From assembly GCA_964543195.1 (NCBI GenBank), contig CAZIXF010000006.1, positions 1 through 64,000 of the forward strand: a stretch of DNA of 64,000 nt, given 5' to 3'. Below are positions 43,905-52,563 of the stretch, piece by piece. Each line of letters opens with the position of its first letter. The stretch's first letter is position 1. The stretch comes from JAGTVG01 sp964543195 (GTDB lineage Bacteria; Bacteroidota; Bacteroidia; Cytophagales; Cyclobacteriaceae). The translations under genes were made by a program, and so were the position numbers. Under the pieces are notes generated by a model. That model saw only the letters and a list, made by a program, of their open reading frames with translations. It did not search any database and was not told the origin of the DNA.

Positions 43905-45109
43905 AATAAATGCAGGTATAAATAGCTGAAGGTAAGGAGCAGTAGAAATGTTATTCCCAAAGCACTCAATACCTGAATTATGGGGGAATTCTTTAATTCT
44001 CCCATAATTTTTCTGTTCCTGGTGATCTGGAAGATCATTATGGCTATGACCGGGGATACCAGCACAGTAAAGGCCTGGGCCACTACGATCAACTGCAAAC
44101 CATGCCTGCCGAATACTATGGCTATTGTAGCCCCGGTGGCAATGATCAGCATGATCAAGGATCGAACCGGCCAGCTGCTGAGTTCCTTTCCCAGTCCGAA
44201 AGTATCGGAAAGAATGGTGCCCCCGAGTGTTGCATTTCCGATCAGCGAAGAAAAAGAAGCGGCAAACAGGCCGATCATGAATATGTAATAGGCAAAGGGT
44301 CCGAAAAGTGGTTCCAGCACTCTGCCCATATCCGCTGCCGAAACCACATCAATATTCCTGGTGTACAATACTGCCCCGGCAGCGACCATTACTATGGTAG
44401 ATATAAATCCAAGCAATATAATACCCGATATACTTTCACGAATGCTTTTACCGGCCTCCCTTCTTTCCCAGCCTTTTTCCTGAACCAGGTAAGATTGAAA
44501 AAACGCGCCAGCAAGTGAAAAACTGGAAGCAATCAATGCAATGGACAAAAACTCCGATCCTGCGGGAATACCCGGAATAAATCCTTTCAATATTTCACTC
44601 AGATCGGGTCTGGAAATAATCAATGTGGTCAGAAACGACAAGACCATGATGATCACCATCAGGATCATGATTTTTTCCAGTATCTTGTAAAATGACCGGT
44701 TGAAAAGGAACAGGATTGCAATTATGGAAAACATGGTCACCCATACAGTGGGTTTCATATTCACCATACCTCCTATCGCCAGACCGGCACCTATCGCATT
44801 CCCGGTTTGAAAAGAAACGGTGGCGATAGCGGTGCAAATACCGATAAGAGCCGAATAAAACATACCATATTTTTCCCTTATGGTCTGGATCATGGAACGA
44901 TCGACAACAATCCCGTATTTGGCCGACATGAGCGTAAACAATACCATAAAAAAAGTGGAGAGTATAACCAGCCATAGAAGCTGGTAATAATACCCGGAGC
45001 CCAGCTTGGAGGCAATGGTAAGGCTTCCCGGACCGAATATCAATGCAGCCGTAATGATCCCTGGTCCGAAAGAGCGGATTATTTTTCCGGTTGTGGAAGA
45101 TTTCAGCAT
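43898..45109 (-). CDS. NRAMP-fold transporter lacking canonical metal ligands
   Basis: 403-residue inner-membrane protein with about eleven hydrophobic helices, recognisable as the NRAMP family by SFGPGIITAALIFGPGSLT (TM1), FQTGNAIGAGL (TM3) and SSLIGNATLGG. Canonical metal transporters bind Mn/Fe with DPGN in TM1 and MPH in TM6. Here TM1 has G26-P-G-S29 and the aligned TM6 site has S198-L-A200, so Asp, Asn and Met are all replaced. It therefore probably moves another ion or a small organic substrate. It lies 118 bp downstream of the DapA/oxidoreductase/GNAT genes on the same strand and is a plausible uptake partner for that cassette. Confidence 0.82.
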   Translation of the reverse strand: MLKSSTTGKIIRSFGPGIITAALIFGPGSLTIASKLGSGYYYQLLWLVILSTFFMVLFTLMSAKYGIVVDRSMIQTIREKYGMFYSALIGICTAIATVSFQTGNAIGAGLAIGGMVNMKPTVWVTMFSIIAILFLFNRSFYKILEKIMILMVIIMVLSFLTTLIISRPDLSEILKGFIPGIPAGSEFLSIALIASSFSLAGAFFQSYLVQEKGWERREAGKSIRESISGIILLGFISTIVMVAAGAVLYTRNIDVVSAADMGRVLEPLFGPFAYYIFMIGLFAASFSSLIGNATLGGTILSDTFGLGKELSSWPVRSLIMLIIATGATIAIVFGRHGLQLIVVAQAFTVLVSPVIAIMIFQITRNRKIMGELKNSPIIQVLSALGITFLLLLTFSYLYLHLFR

Positions 45110-45227
45110 ATCGTAACAAATATATCAGGATCGGTGGTTAAGTGAAAACCCGAGCTTATTGAATATTGACTGAATCGATGAATGCAGTTTTCTCCGGAAT
45201 GTATAAAAAGAAACAAAAGGACCCCGG

Positions 45228-46319
45228 TCAGCCAATTTCCGGGCCACCGATTCCATAAAAATAATTCATCCAGTTTTCCCTTTCATTTTTCATATAAGCC
45301 CTTGTGGCCTCGTAACTATGCGCGGATTCTTTCATCAGCGTCAAAGAGGGAGCAGTCATGCCGGATTGGCCAGCTCCCGGCTTATCTTTTATCTTGTTCA
45401 TTTTATCGGGTGAGATCAGATGATACATCCTGTTAAAATTCCGTTTGGAAACAACATGAACCTCATCCAATACTGAAAAATCCTGCCGCTTGTAATGCAT
45501 TCCGGGGATATCGATAAAAAGCCGGCTATAACCCTTTTTTTTCCATTCGAATAATACCCGGTTCAAAAGCAGGGCCGCTGTTTCTTCATTATCCGCCATC
45601 AGGGGTCCGATAAAAGGGTATAATCTTCCGGATCTGCTCATCACGAACCCGGCAATCTTATCTTCTCTTTTTATCAGATAACAGTCTTTACCGGTGGATA
45701 AATCCATCAAGATTTTCAGGTAGGGTTTGCTATTCGGGAATCCCCGTTCAGTTGCATATTCTTCCACAATCCTTAAATCAGTGATCCTTTCAATTTCTGC
45801 ACTTCCGGAAATCATTGTTTTATTTTTCGCGGAAACCAGGAATCGTTGTATTTCGAAAGAATCTTCGAAACCAAGATGCTGGTATAAGGGTGTTCCCTCC
45901 GGGGTGGCATCCAGTCCGGCAACCAGGGGCTGATCACCGGACCTGAGTTTTTCAAGACAATGGATCATGATCCTGGTGGCTATGCCCTGTCTTCTTAGAT
46001 CAGGATGAACGAGGATCATACCGATCCATACCAAATCAGGGCCTGTCCGGACCACTAATCCGGATCCGGCCGGAATCTTCTTATGATCATAATGAACCAT
46101 GGCCAGCAACTTAAGGATCGCATATTCTGAAAGGATTTTAAGATCGTTCCTGGTCTGGTTCCATCCAGCCGGTACACTTAATGCACAGATGGGATCCACG
46201 ACATTTTCTGATTCCGATAATCCAAAAATATCCTGGTCAATCAGTTTTTTATGGGATTTCCTGGCGAGTTCTCGAAGAAGATCACCGGGTATATGAAATT
46301 TTTCAGAACTCACGATCAA
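45228..46319 (-). CDS. Double-domain GNAT acyltransferase
   Basis: 363 residues, cytoplasmic. The N-terminal GNAT domain has the acyl-CoA pyrophosphate loop VHPDLRRQGIATRIM at about residue 107-121. The C-terminal part (about 180-310) matches the Acetyltransf_18-type domain (VMSRSGRLYPFIGPLMADN, LFIDIPGMH). It probably N-acylates a small molecule made or consumed by the neighbouring enzymes. The first start is TTG at 46319, overlapping the upstream stop as TTGA; a GTG at 46313 is an alternative. The overlap implies translational coupling with the oxidoreductase. Confidence 0.8.
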   Translation of the reverse strand: MIVSSEKFHIPGDLLRELARKSHKKLIDQDIFGLSESENVVDPICALSVPAGWNQTRNDLKILSEYAILKLLAMVHYDHKKIPAGSGLVVRTGPDLVWIGMILVHPDLRRQGIATRIMIHCLEKLRSGDQPLVAGLDATPEGTPLYQHLGFEDSFEIQRFLVSAKNKTMISGSAEIERITDLRIVEEYATERGFPNSKPYLKILMDLSTGKDCYLIKREDKIAGFVMSRSGRLYPFIGPLMADNEETAALLLNRVLFEWKKKGYSRLFIDIPGMHYKRQDFSVLDEVHVVSKRNFNRMYHLISPDKMNKIKDKPGAGQSGMTAPSLTLMKESAHSYEATRAYMKNERENWMNYFYGIGGPEIG

Positions 46320-47362
46320 TAATCATGTTCTACTCTCCCGAAATAGGTAGGTTTATCCCAGGTTTCTTTTTCATTCATAACCCATAGGGCCGCCCCTTCA
46401 ATCATATCCTCTACCCTGTCCCGGTATTCCCCGAATAGGGTCCTGCATTTTTCATCATTGGCCAGGAGGGCCATCTCACCTTCCTGATCGGCAAAGAGCG
46501 CTTGTTTATCCATGATAGCAGCCATTTTTCCGACTATTTTTCTTACCGACATGGCCGGACCTGCCACATTCAGCCTCCAGGCGGGATTTTCGCAATATTC
46601 AAAGGATCGAATGGCAATTTCATTGGCATCCCGCTGCGATACCAGATTCACGGCAGGCATTTTTAAGGAAACAGGTTCATCATTATACACCAGTTTGGCC
46701 AGATCGACAAGCACCCCATATTGAAGGTGTTGAGCATACATGAGCCTGAAAAAACATAATTGCTGTTCCTTATTTTCATGGGCAGTTGTAGAAAAAGAAC
46801 TTTCCCTGGCCACAATGCTCCATCCGTATACGCCTTTGGGATCAAGTGGTTCGGTTTCTTTACATCCGGAACCCAACCAGTATGAATGCGGATACGGATT
46901 GCCTGATGAAAAGATCACAATTCTCGATCGGGCATATTTCTTTCCCACCAGATAAGGGACGATCGAATTGAGGTGGAATGTGCGACGATAATCTTTTCCC
47001 GAACCAAACTTGAAACCCATCATGTAGATCACCAGCGGTGCATCCGGCAATGTATTTAAAAAAGCTTCACTTGACAGATCTCCCTGAATGCATTTCACAT
47101 CCAGGTCCTTCAATGTCTGAATGTCATCAGGATTGGAAAAGGTGGAAGCCACAACAATTTTCCGGTTTTTTCCATTCATCCTGTCACCATTCCGGATAAG
47201 GCCAATCAGTTCCTTTCCCATTTTTCCACTTCCCCCCAATACCATAATATCTCCCTCAATGCGGGCCAGACTTTCCTTCAGTGCTTCGGTGGGTGTAGTC
47301 ATATAATCCCACAATTGGGATTCGGTCAATATATCTTTTAAATTTAGTTTATCATTTTTCAA
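46316..47362 (-). CDS. NAD-dependent epimerase/dehydratase-like oxidoreductase
   Basis: 348 residues. A Rossmann dinucleotide site, MVLGGSGKMGKELIG (residues 43-49 GGSGKMG), opens the fold, followed by VIYMMGFKFG, IVIFSSGNPYP and YGWSIVARE. In the last the extended-SDR catalytic Tyr-x3-Lys appears as Tyr-x-x-x-x-Ala-Arg, so the lysine seems replaced and the reaction may be unusual. It starts at TTG 47362, preceded by a strong AGGAGG (47372-47378). The start overlaps the stop of the DapA-like gene by four bases (TTGA). Middle gene of the cassette; presumably oxidises, reduces or epimerises the substrate shared with the aldolase-like enzyme. Confidence 0.8.
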   Translation of the reverse strand: MKNDKLNLKDILTESQLWDYMTTPTEALKESLARIEGDIMVLGGSGKMGKELIGLIRNGDRMNGKNRKIVVASTFSNPDDIQTLKDLDVKCIQGDLSSEAFLNTLPDAPLVIYMMGFKFGSGKDYRRTFHLNSIVPYLVGKKYARSRIVIFSSGNPYPHSYWLGSGCKETEPLDPKGVYGWSIVARESSFSTTAHENKEQQLCFFRLMYAQHLQYGVLVDLAKLVYNDEPVSLKMPAVNLVSQRDANEIAIRSFEYCENPAWRLNVAGPAMSVRKIVGKMAAIMDKQALFADQEGEMALLANDEKCRTLFGEYRDRVEDMIEGAALWVMNEKETWDKPTYFGRVEHDY

Positions 47363-48411
47363 AAAAGTCCTACCTCCTTTCTAAGTCCATCTATAGTCTC
47401 TTTAATAAAATCATTATCGGTGATTTCGGGATATTCATTATAGATCATATCTATTTCCTCAGCCTGTCCGGATCGTCCTTTTTCATCCCGGCAGTAAGGT
47501 CCCGGCAATAAACCAAGCGAATATAATCGATATTTGACCCCCCATACGCTGTTTTCAAAATTACCAAGTGCATCGAAAAGCGCCATGTTACATCGATTCA
47601 CTGCATGGGCCAGATCCCATTCTGACAAAGGGAAAAACCATTCACCCGACTCTCTTTTTTCGAAAATCCGGCTGACCCATTGAACGGCCGCGTGCGTATC
47701 AGTCGCAAAATGACCCAGTAAACCACCATGATACTTTACTTTAATGCTCTTTTTATCCACTTTGAACCGGTAATGTCCCAAAAGATCAGTCACTATACGA
47801 TCATCATTTCCGGTAAACAGCGCTAACTGGTCTTTTCTTTCCGATCGGGCGGCGGCCTCAAGCATGACGATAGACCGATAAGTATTGAAGGAAGCGCCTT
47901 TTGCCCCATAGGTTACTTCAAAGATCCGCTCCCAAAGCTCGAGATTGTATTTATAGGCTCCCGGAATGGCCTGTTGCAGTTCAAAAGCAAATGCAGGGAT
48001 GATCTCAGCGATGTCCCTGATCACTTTAACGGCTTCCTCGACACTTTTTCCCGAGAAAGCGGTGGGTGCGATCATCACGAGATCATAGTCATAAAGGGCT
48101 GCCAGTTCAACCTGTTTCATAACATTAGCTCCTCCGGCGGCAGCCATCAATATATTATTCTCTCCATATTCCAATACCATTTCCTTGATCAACGATAACC
48201 ATCTCTTGTATATATCGAGGTTATTTAAAGCAAACTCACCGGTATGAGCGCCGGGAATAACTGCAGCGGCACCGGATTTGATATAATAGAGCGTCAGCAA
48301 TCTCTGATAAGCTTCATCCATTTTCAAATCCTCATCGAGCGCTAACGGACTGGGTACAAATACGCCTCCTTGTTTCAACCTGCTTAGGATTACACCAGAC
48401 AATTCAACCAT
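47359..48411 (-). CDS. DapA/N-acetylneuraminate lyase-superfamily aldolase-like protein
   Basis: 350-residue TIM-barrel protein of the dihydrodipicolinate synthase family. GGVFVPSPLALDED, SGAAAVIPGAHTGEF and APTAFSGKSVEEAV correspond to the N-terminal, nucleotide-like and substrate strands. Lys171 in TYGAKGASFN is in the place of the Schiff-base lysine. Members cleave or form C-C bonds of 2-oxo acids, for example sialic acid, KDG or hydroxyproline derivatives. At 350 residues it is 50 longer than classical DapA because of a C-terminal helical extension (SEWDLAHAVNRCNMALFDAL). This is the first gene of the cassette; ATG at 48411. Confidence 0.8.
   Translation of the reverse strand: MVELSGVILSRLKQGGVFVPSPLALDEDLKMDEAYQRLLTLYYIKSGAAAVIPGAHTGEFALNNLDIYKRWLSLIKEMVLEYGENNILMAAAGGANVMKQVELAALYDYDLVMIAPTAFSGKSVEEAVKVIRDIAEIIPAFAFELQQAIPGAYKYNLELWERIFEVTYGAKGASFNTYRSIVMLEAAARSERKDQLALFTGNDDRIVTDLLGHYRFKVDKKSIKVKYHGGLLGHFATDTHAAVQWVSRIFEKRESGEWFFPLSEWDLAHAVNRCNMALFDALGNFENSVWGVKYRLYSLGLLPGPYCRDEKGRSGQAEEIDMIYNEYPEITDNDFIKETIDGLRKEVGLF
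47372..47378 (-). promoter_or_regulatory. Strong Shine-Dalgarno for the epimerase-like gene
   Basis: The minus strand reads AAAGGAGGT nine to ten bases before the TTG at 47362, inside the last codons of the DapA-like gene. Canonical SD sites are rare in Bacteroidota, so this supports TTG as the start and suggests efficient re-initiation in the operon. Confidence 0.7.
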
Positions 48412-48553
48412 AATACCTATCTTGTTTTCAAGGATTAAATTTAACAGTAAACGATGAAAAAGACATGAATTTGTAAATGAATTGTGTGTTCATTGAATTA
48501 TTTGCATTTGTTGTGAACGGCTAAAAATTATCGTTCACAGGTATGGAAATTAA

Positions 48554-48583
48554 TTGATTTATTATAAAAATTCTATATTTTTG
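48554..48583 (+). promoter_or_regulatory. Bacteroidota-type promoter of the SEC-C repeat gene
   Basis: TTG at 48554-48556 and TATTTTTG at 48576-48583 (TAnnTTTG) are 19 bases apart, matching the -33/-7 pattern of the primary sigma factor in this phylum. Transcription would start about 48588-48591, essentially at the ATG of 48591, so the mRNA may be leaderless. Confidence 0.6.
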
Positions 48584-48590
48584 TTACTTC

Positions 48591-49202
48591 ATGAAGAAGA
48601 ATATAAACAGAAATGATCCCTGTCTATGCGGGAGCGGCAAAAAATATAAACATTGCTGTGAAGGTAAGAAAACAAAAAAAAGCAATACCAGATATTCCCT
48701 GGTTATCCTTACTGTGGCGGTAATTCTGGTTGGATTCCTGCTCATTAAACCTAACCAGGACCAAGGTGCCCGCGGAGGCCGTCCGGGTCAGGTCTGGTCC
48801 GAAGAACACGGACACTGGCATGATGCTCCTGCCGGCAGGAATGCAGCGGTACCTCAAAAAGCTACCCGCCCGCCCGGTCCGGCGCCGGAAGGTAAGGTAT
48901 GGTCCGAAGAGCACGGGCACTGGCATGATATTCCCGACAACCAGACCAGGCCGGCACAGTCAACCACCGGATCCAATCAACCGGCACCTGCTCCACAGAA
49001 AGCCACCCGTCCCCCCGGTCCCGCACCGGAAGGCAAAGTATGGTCGGAGGAACATGGACACTGGCACGATATTGCTCCCCAACAGACCACAAACCCGCAA
49101 CCGAAGGCCACCAGGCCACCCGGACCGGCACCTGAGGGAAAAGTATGGTCGGAGGAACACGGTCACTGGCATAATGCTCCGGTGCAGGATACGGTGCAAT
49201 AA
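48591..49202 (+). CDS. SEC-C motif membrane protein with four WSEEHGHWH repeats
   Basis: 203 residues. Residues 9-24 form a SEC-C zinc motif (DPCLCGSGKKYKHCC), one hydrophobic helix spans about 36-52, and the rest is low-complexity and Pro/Gly-rich. WSEEHGHWH occurs four times, at 69-77, 104-112, 151-159 and 186-194. Three copies sit in a longer unit, KATRPPGPAPEGKVWSEEHG. The three long units are identical or nearly so in protein but differ at many third codon positions, which indicates selection on the amino acids. Topology is probably a cytoplasmic zinc knuckle with the repeats outside, or the reverse. Twelve histidines next to acidic residues suggest metal binding. Function unknown; monocistronic, with its own promoter. 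Confidence 0.88.
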   Translation: MKKNINRNDPCLCGSGKKYKHCCEGKKTKKSNTRYSLVILTVAVILVGFLLIKPNQDQGARGGRPGQVWSEEHGHWHDAPAGRNAAVPQKATRPPGPAPEGKVWSEEHGHWHDIPDNQTRPAQSTTGSNQPAPAPQKATRPPGPAPEGKVWSEEHGHWHDIAPQQTTNPQPKATRPPGPAPEGKVWSEEHGHWHNAPVQDTVQ

Positions 49203-49276
49203 CTAATTACAGCGGGAGAGGATCTCACCTATATTTGACCGGATCGATTGTTTTGTCCGCTCAGTACGGAAATCCT

Positions 49277-49548
49277 TTTATTTCAAATACGGGCCCTCTA
49301 ATATNNNNNNNNNNNNNNNNNNNNNNNNNNNNNNNNNNNNNNNNNNNNNNNNNNNNNNNNNNNNNNNNNNNNNNNNNNNNNNNNNNNNNNNNNNNNNNNN
49401 NNNNTTTATTTCAAATACGGGCCCTCTAATATTCTACATTTTGTTCCGGTAAGATCCTTTTATTTCAGATACGGGTCCTCTAATATCCTATATTTTGTTC
49501 CGGTAAGATCCTTTTATTTCAGGTGCAAATCCTGTATTTTCTTCTGGC
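49277..49548. repeat. 54-bp tandem repeat spanning the assembly gap
   Basis: Units start with TTTATTTCA at 49277, 49405, 49459 and 49513. The unit at 49405-49458 is complete, the next (49459-49512) differs at a few positions, and the last is degenerate. The 28 bases before the gap (49277-49304) are identical to those after it. The array lies between the convergent SEC-C and aldo/keto reductase genes. Its true copy number is unknown because of the gap. Confidence 0.85.
49305..49404. other. Assembly gap (100 N)
   Basis: Exactly 100 N, a conventional placeholder for unknown length. The array of 54-bp repeats on both sides explains why assembly failed here. Any ORF reported across it is an artefact. 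Confidence 0.98.
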
Positions 49549-49571
49549 ATTTTACAGGGCCATTCTTTTAA

Positions 49572-50591
49572 TCAGGTGCGGTTCCTGTAATATTCCACCT
49601 CCTCCTTTAATGCGACGTCCGTCACCCTGTCAATAAGGGCCTGACGTTCTGTTTCTGAAAGTTTAATAAAATCCTGTGCTAACTTTATTTTTTCGTTGAT
49701 CATTCTTTTAGTTTGCGCCCCGGTAATGAGTACACTTACCGGAAGGCTCCAGACAAAGTTCATGGCATCCTTCAAGCTGAATTTTCCCGGAATAACGGGA
49801 TCATCGGTTTCCCACATTTTTCTGTCCAGTTCATATTTCTCGGAGAAGAACTGTCCGCCTGCCAGGGTTTTCATGGCCAGTATACCCACATGCTGCGTTG
49901 CTGCCAGCGGGATCACCTGATCGATAAAACTAACTGGATGGGCAGCATCTACCGGATTCACAGGCATCTGAACCGTATCCGGAAATCCTGCACCGTTCAT
50001 TTTTTCCAGAAGATAGGCATGGGCTTCTGCATTGGTGTGACCGGTAAACCCGATAAATCGAACTTTACCGGTTTCCCTTGCTTTCATCATGAAATCAAAC
50101 ACACCCTGGTTAAGACGAGTATCTACATCTTCCTTCGAAGTGACCCCATGAGCCTGCCAGAGATCAATATATTCAGTTTTCATTCGCTTTAAAGATCCTT
50201 CAAGATGCGCCCTGGCCGTTTGTGCATCCTTTGCCAATGTTTTGGTCATCAGAAATATTACCTCCCGGTATTTCGGGGTGAGTAATTTACCGTACCGGAT
50301 TTCGCTTTCATGCGGACCATAGGCTTCAGCCGTATCGAAAAAACGAATCCCTCCCTCAAGGGCAGCTTCGATGGTTTCCTGGGCATCTTTTTCCAGGGTC
50401 CATCCAATATGGTAGCCACCCAGGCCAAGCATGGTTACCTTCTCCCCTGTTTTTCCAAGCTTTCGCAAAGGTAACAACTCACCTAACCTGTCCCGGTTAT
50501 TTCCTGGATTCCCTGCCAAGGAAGGAATGGGCAGCAATATACCGGCAGTAAGACCGGCCAGCTTCTGTAAAAAATTTCTTCGCTGTGACAT
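49572..50591 (-). CDS. Aldo/keto reductase with Tat-like signal
   Basis: About 339 residues from the ATG at 50591, chosen because it exposes the twin-arginine-like signal MSQRRNFLQKLAGLTAGILL; the frame extends ten codons upstream. The AKR barrel shows the tetrad in FFDTAEAYG (Asp, Tyr), FLMTKTL (Lys) and DLWQAHG (His), plus FIGFTGHTN and PVSVLITGAQT near the NADP site. An exported AKR needing NADP(H) is odd unless it folds with cofactor in the cytoplasm and leaves by Tat, which the signal would permit. Likely reduces sugar-derived carbonyls. No operon partner is closer than the PHP gene 130 bp upstream. Confidence 0.88.
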   Translation of the reverse strand: MSQRRNFLQKLAGLTAGILLPIPSLAGNPGNNRDRLGELLPLRKLGKTGEKVTMLGLGGYHIGWTLEKDAQETIEAALEGGIRFFDTAEAYGPHESEIRYGKLLTPKYREVIFLMTKTLAKDAQTARAHLEGSLKRMKTEYIDLWQAHGVTSKEDVDTRLNQGVFDFMMKARETGKVRFIGFTGHTNAEAHAYLLEKMNGAGFPDTVQMPVNPVDAAHPVSFIDQVIPLAATQHVGILAMKTLAGGQFFSEKYELDRKMWETDDPVIPGKFSLKDAMNFVWSLPVSVLITGAQTKRMINEKIKLAQDFIKLSETERQALIDRVTDVALKEEVEYYRNRT

Positions 50592-50720
50592 GGGGATATT
50601 TTTTTTTGACAATATTTTCAATATGTAATCGCGGGATCATACATGCGACCAGCCTTTTCGTATTATAAAATATCGCTAACAGGCATTCCAATCATCATAC
50701 AGCGATTAGTTTCACAGGTC

Positions 50721-51938
50721 TCATTGATTATAGATCACCGGCTGGGTCCAGGCCACCTCGTACTCACCTTCCCGGTATGGATTTACTTTACGTTTATCCG
50801 AGATAATTTTCGCCCTGACGAAAAGAAGATCTTCGGTCAGCTCGAATTCAGCGTATTCTTCTTTAACTGAATCAAGTACTTCCGCTTCCGACTGTTGATC
50901 AAATACACCAATAAACCGGATCTCATAATTTACTCCTTGTTCTTCTTTAACATCTACCCTTAATACATTATCTCTAAAAATCACTTCATTGAGTTCCACT
51001 CCGGTGGTCGCATAAAAATCACCTTGTTCCATCGCTCTGATAAGAGAACCCGGGTTTAATGAGTCAGCTTTTACCATAACCCAGCCTCTTCCGGCATTAC
51101 TGAATTTACTGCCGAATTCATGATAATTATGACTGTCATCCGTAGCCAGGCCGTATAAAAGGGGCTGGTTTCTATTCCTGTAGGCAATATTTATCATATC
51201 CCACATCTCTTCCATTCCGATATGCATCGAATCCCCATAATTATTCACCGCCGGATGACCATTATACACTTCAAAAAACCGTTCACCTTCGAGTTCAATC
51301 ATATCCTCAGCCGAAATCCCATAGTGGAAATTCGGATGGTTGATGTGAGGCATTATGGGTTTGCCGGTTTCTTCACGTTGCTGCAGTACGGCATCGATAT
51401 TGTTCTGCAGCACTTCCGCCACGCTGTTACCACCTTTTGGCATGATCAATTCCTGGATATTGGTGGCGTTCAGATGCACCGGTTTATTATCGAACCCGGT
51501 GGTTATTTCTTCCGATTGAATGATCAGGAACCGGCCTTCTTCCTCAAACAATGGTTTGTACTCTTCAAAAGTTTTTAATTTAACCTTCAGGCCCGCGGTA
51601 TCTTCATGATAATTGACCCATTCTTCACCGTATTCTTCGAGATATTCGGTGAAACCCTTCCTCAGGATCTCTTTTTCCGGTATTACTTTCCATTTTTCTC
51701 CTTTGGCAAGGATGTTATGATCTGAGAGCGCCACAAAATGATATCCATTGGATTTATACCATTTCATGATCATTTCCGGAAATTCATCTCCGTCGCTCCA
51801 GTAAGAATGGGTGTGCAGGTTACCTTTATACCATTGCGGTTGGTCTACCCGGCTTTTTTCGCAACTCATCAGGCCGAATGTGACCACGGCCAGGATTATT
51901 TTATAAAATAGGTTCCGAATGATTAAAGTTCTGTTCAT
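50721..51938 (-). CDS. PHP-domain metal-dependent hydrolase lipoprotein
   Basis: 405 residues with a lipoprotein signal ending in FGLMSC. The PHP fold ligands are in NLHTHSYWSDGD, ALSDHNI, HINHPNFHYG and ATDDSHNYHEFG, spread as in histidinol phosphatase-type and PolX-type PHP domains. This family contains phosphoesterases; the exported version may act on phosphorylated or sulfated sugars, but the substrate is unknown. Residues after about 310 form a C-terminal beta domain (NVLRVDVKEEQGVNYEIRF). The start has an AT-rich leader; a minus-strand neighbour of the aldo/keto reductase. Confidence 0.85.
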   Translation of the reverse strand: MNRTLIIRNLFYKIILAVVTFGLMSCEKSRVDQPQWYKGNLHTHSYWSDGDEFPEMIMKWYKSNGYHFVALSDHNILAKGEKWKVIPEKEILRKGFTEYLEEYGEEWVNYHEDTAGLKVKLKTFEEYKPLFEEEGRFLIIQSEEITTGFDNKPVHLNATNIQELIMPKGGNSVAEVLQNNIDAVLQQREETGKPIMPHINHPNFHYGISAEDMIELEGERFFEVYNGHPAVNNYGDSMHIGMEEMWDMINIAYRNRNQPLLYGLATDDSHNYHEFGSKFSNAGRGWVMVKADSLNPGSLIRAMEQGDFYATTGVELNEVIFRDNVLRVDVKEEQGVNYEIRFIGVFDQQSEAEVLDSVKEEYAEFELTEDLLFVRAKIISDKRKVNPYREGEYEVAWTQPVIYNQ

Positions 51939-52054
51939 TTTTGATTGAAAACTGAATTATTATTTGTAATCTGTGTATAATTAGTTTATTAAACCTCAGG
52001 TTCAATACTGGAATTTAATAAAAAATATTTGTCCGAACTATAACAATCAATACT

Positions 52055-52438
52055 ATGTTCAGAAACACAAATGCTTTCAGTGGATTTTCTGTCGATGATA
52101 TCAAAAAGGCCAGGGATTTTTATGGTAACACCTTGGGTTTAGAAATATCCGAAACCCCTGAGATGAGCGGTCTTTTGAATCTTCATATTGCAGGAAGGGC
52201 TATGATCCTGGTTTACGAAAAGCCGGACCATATCCCGGCCACCTTCACCATTCTCAACTTTCCGGTAAAGGACATTGAATCCACAGTGGATGAGCTCAAC
52301 AAACGGGGAGTTAAGTTAGAACAGTATGAAGGAAAGATCACCACCGATGAAAGAGGTGTTTATCATGGAGGTGGCCCGAAAATCGCCTGGTTTAAGGATC
52401 CGGCGGGGAATATATTGTCAGTTCTGGAAGTAAAGTAA
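52055..52438 (+). CDS. VOC-family (glyoxalase/bleomycin resistance-like) protein
   Basis: 127 residues, cytoplasmic, one pair of beta-alpha-beta-beta-beta modules. The N-terminus FSGFSVDDIKKARDFYGNTL and the C-terminal WFKDPAGNILSVLEV are hallmark VOC segments; the Glu/Asp ligands usual for metal binding are only partly evident. Such small stand-alone proteins are often of unknown substrate. It is flanked by minus-strand genes on both sides. Confidence 0.88.
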   Translation: MFRNTNAFSGFSVDDIKKARDFYGNTLGLEISETPEMSGLLNLHIAGRAMILVYEKPDHIPATFTILNFPVKDIESTVDELNKRGVKLEQYEGKITTDERGVYHGGGPKIAWFKDPAGNILSVLEVK

Positions 52439-52502
52439 CGGATGTATGTATGGGAAGAGAAAAATGTACCAGTAACGGTTTTCTGTCCGGTACGATTGGG
52501 GT

Positions 52503-52519
52503 ATGGTGTAAAACACCAT
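52503..52519. terminator. Perfect short hairpin between convergent genes
   Basis: ATGGTGT-AAA-ACACCAT forms a perfect 7-bp stem with a 3-base loop in the gap between the VOC gene and the Gfo/Idh gene. No T tract follows, so a terminator role is only suggested by position. Confidence 0.4.
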
Positions 52520-52563
52520 CTTCTGTTCCCATCACGGCATGAACAACCACCATCACCATGCCA

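Noticed and set aside
49235..49429. ORF spanning the N run
   Set aside because: Artefact of translating through 100 unknown bases; flanks are tandem repeat.
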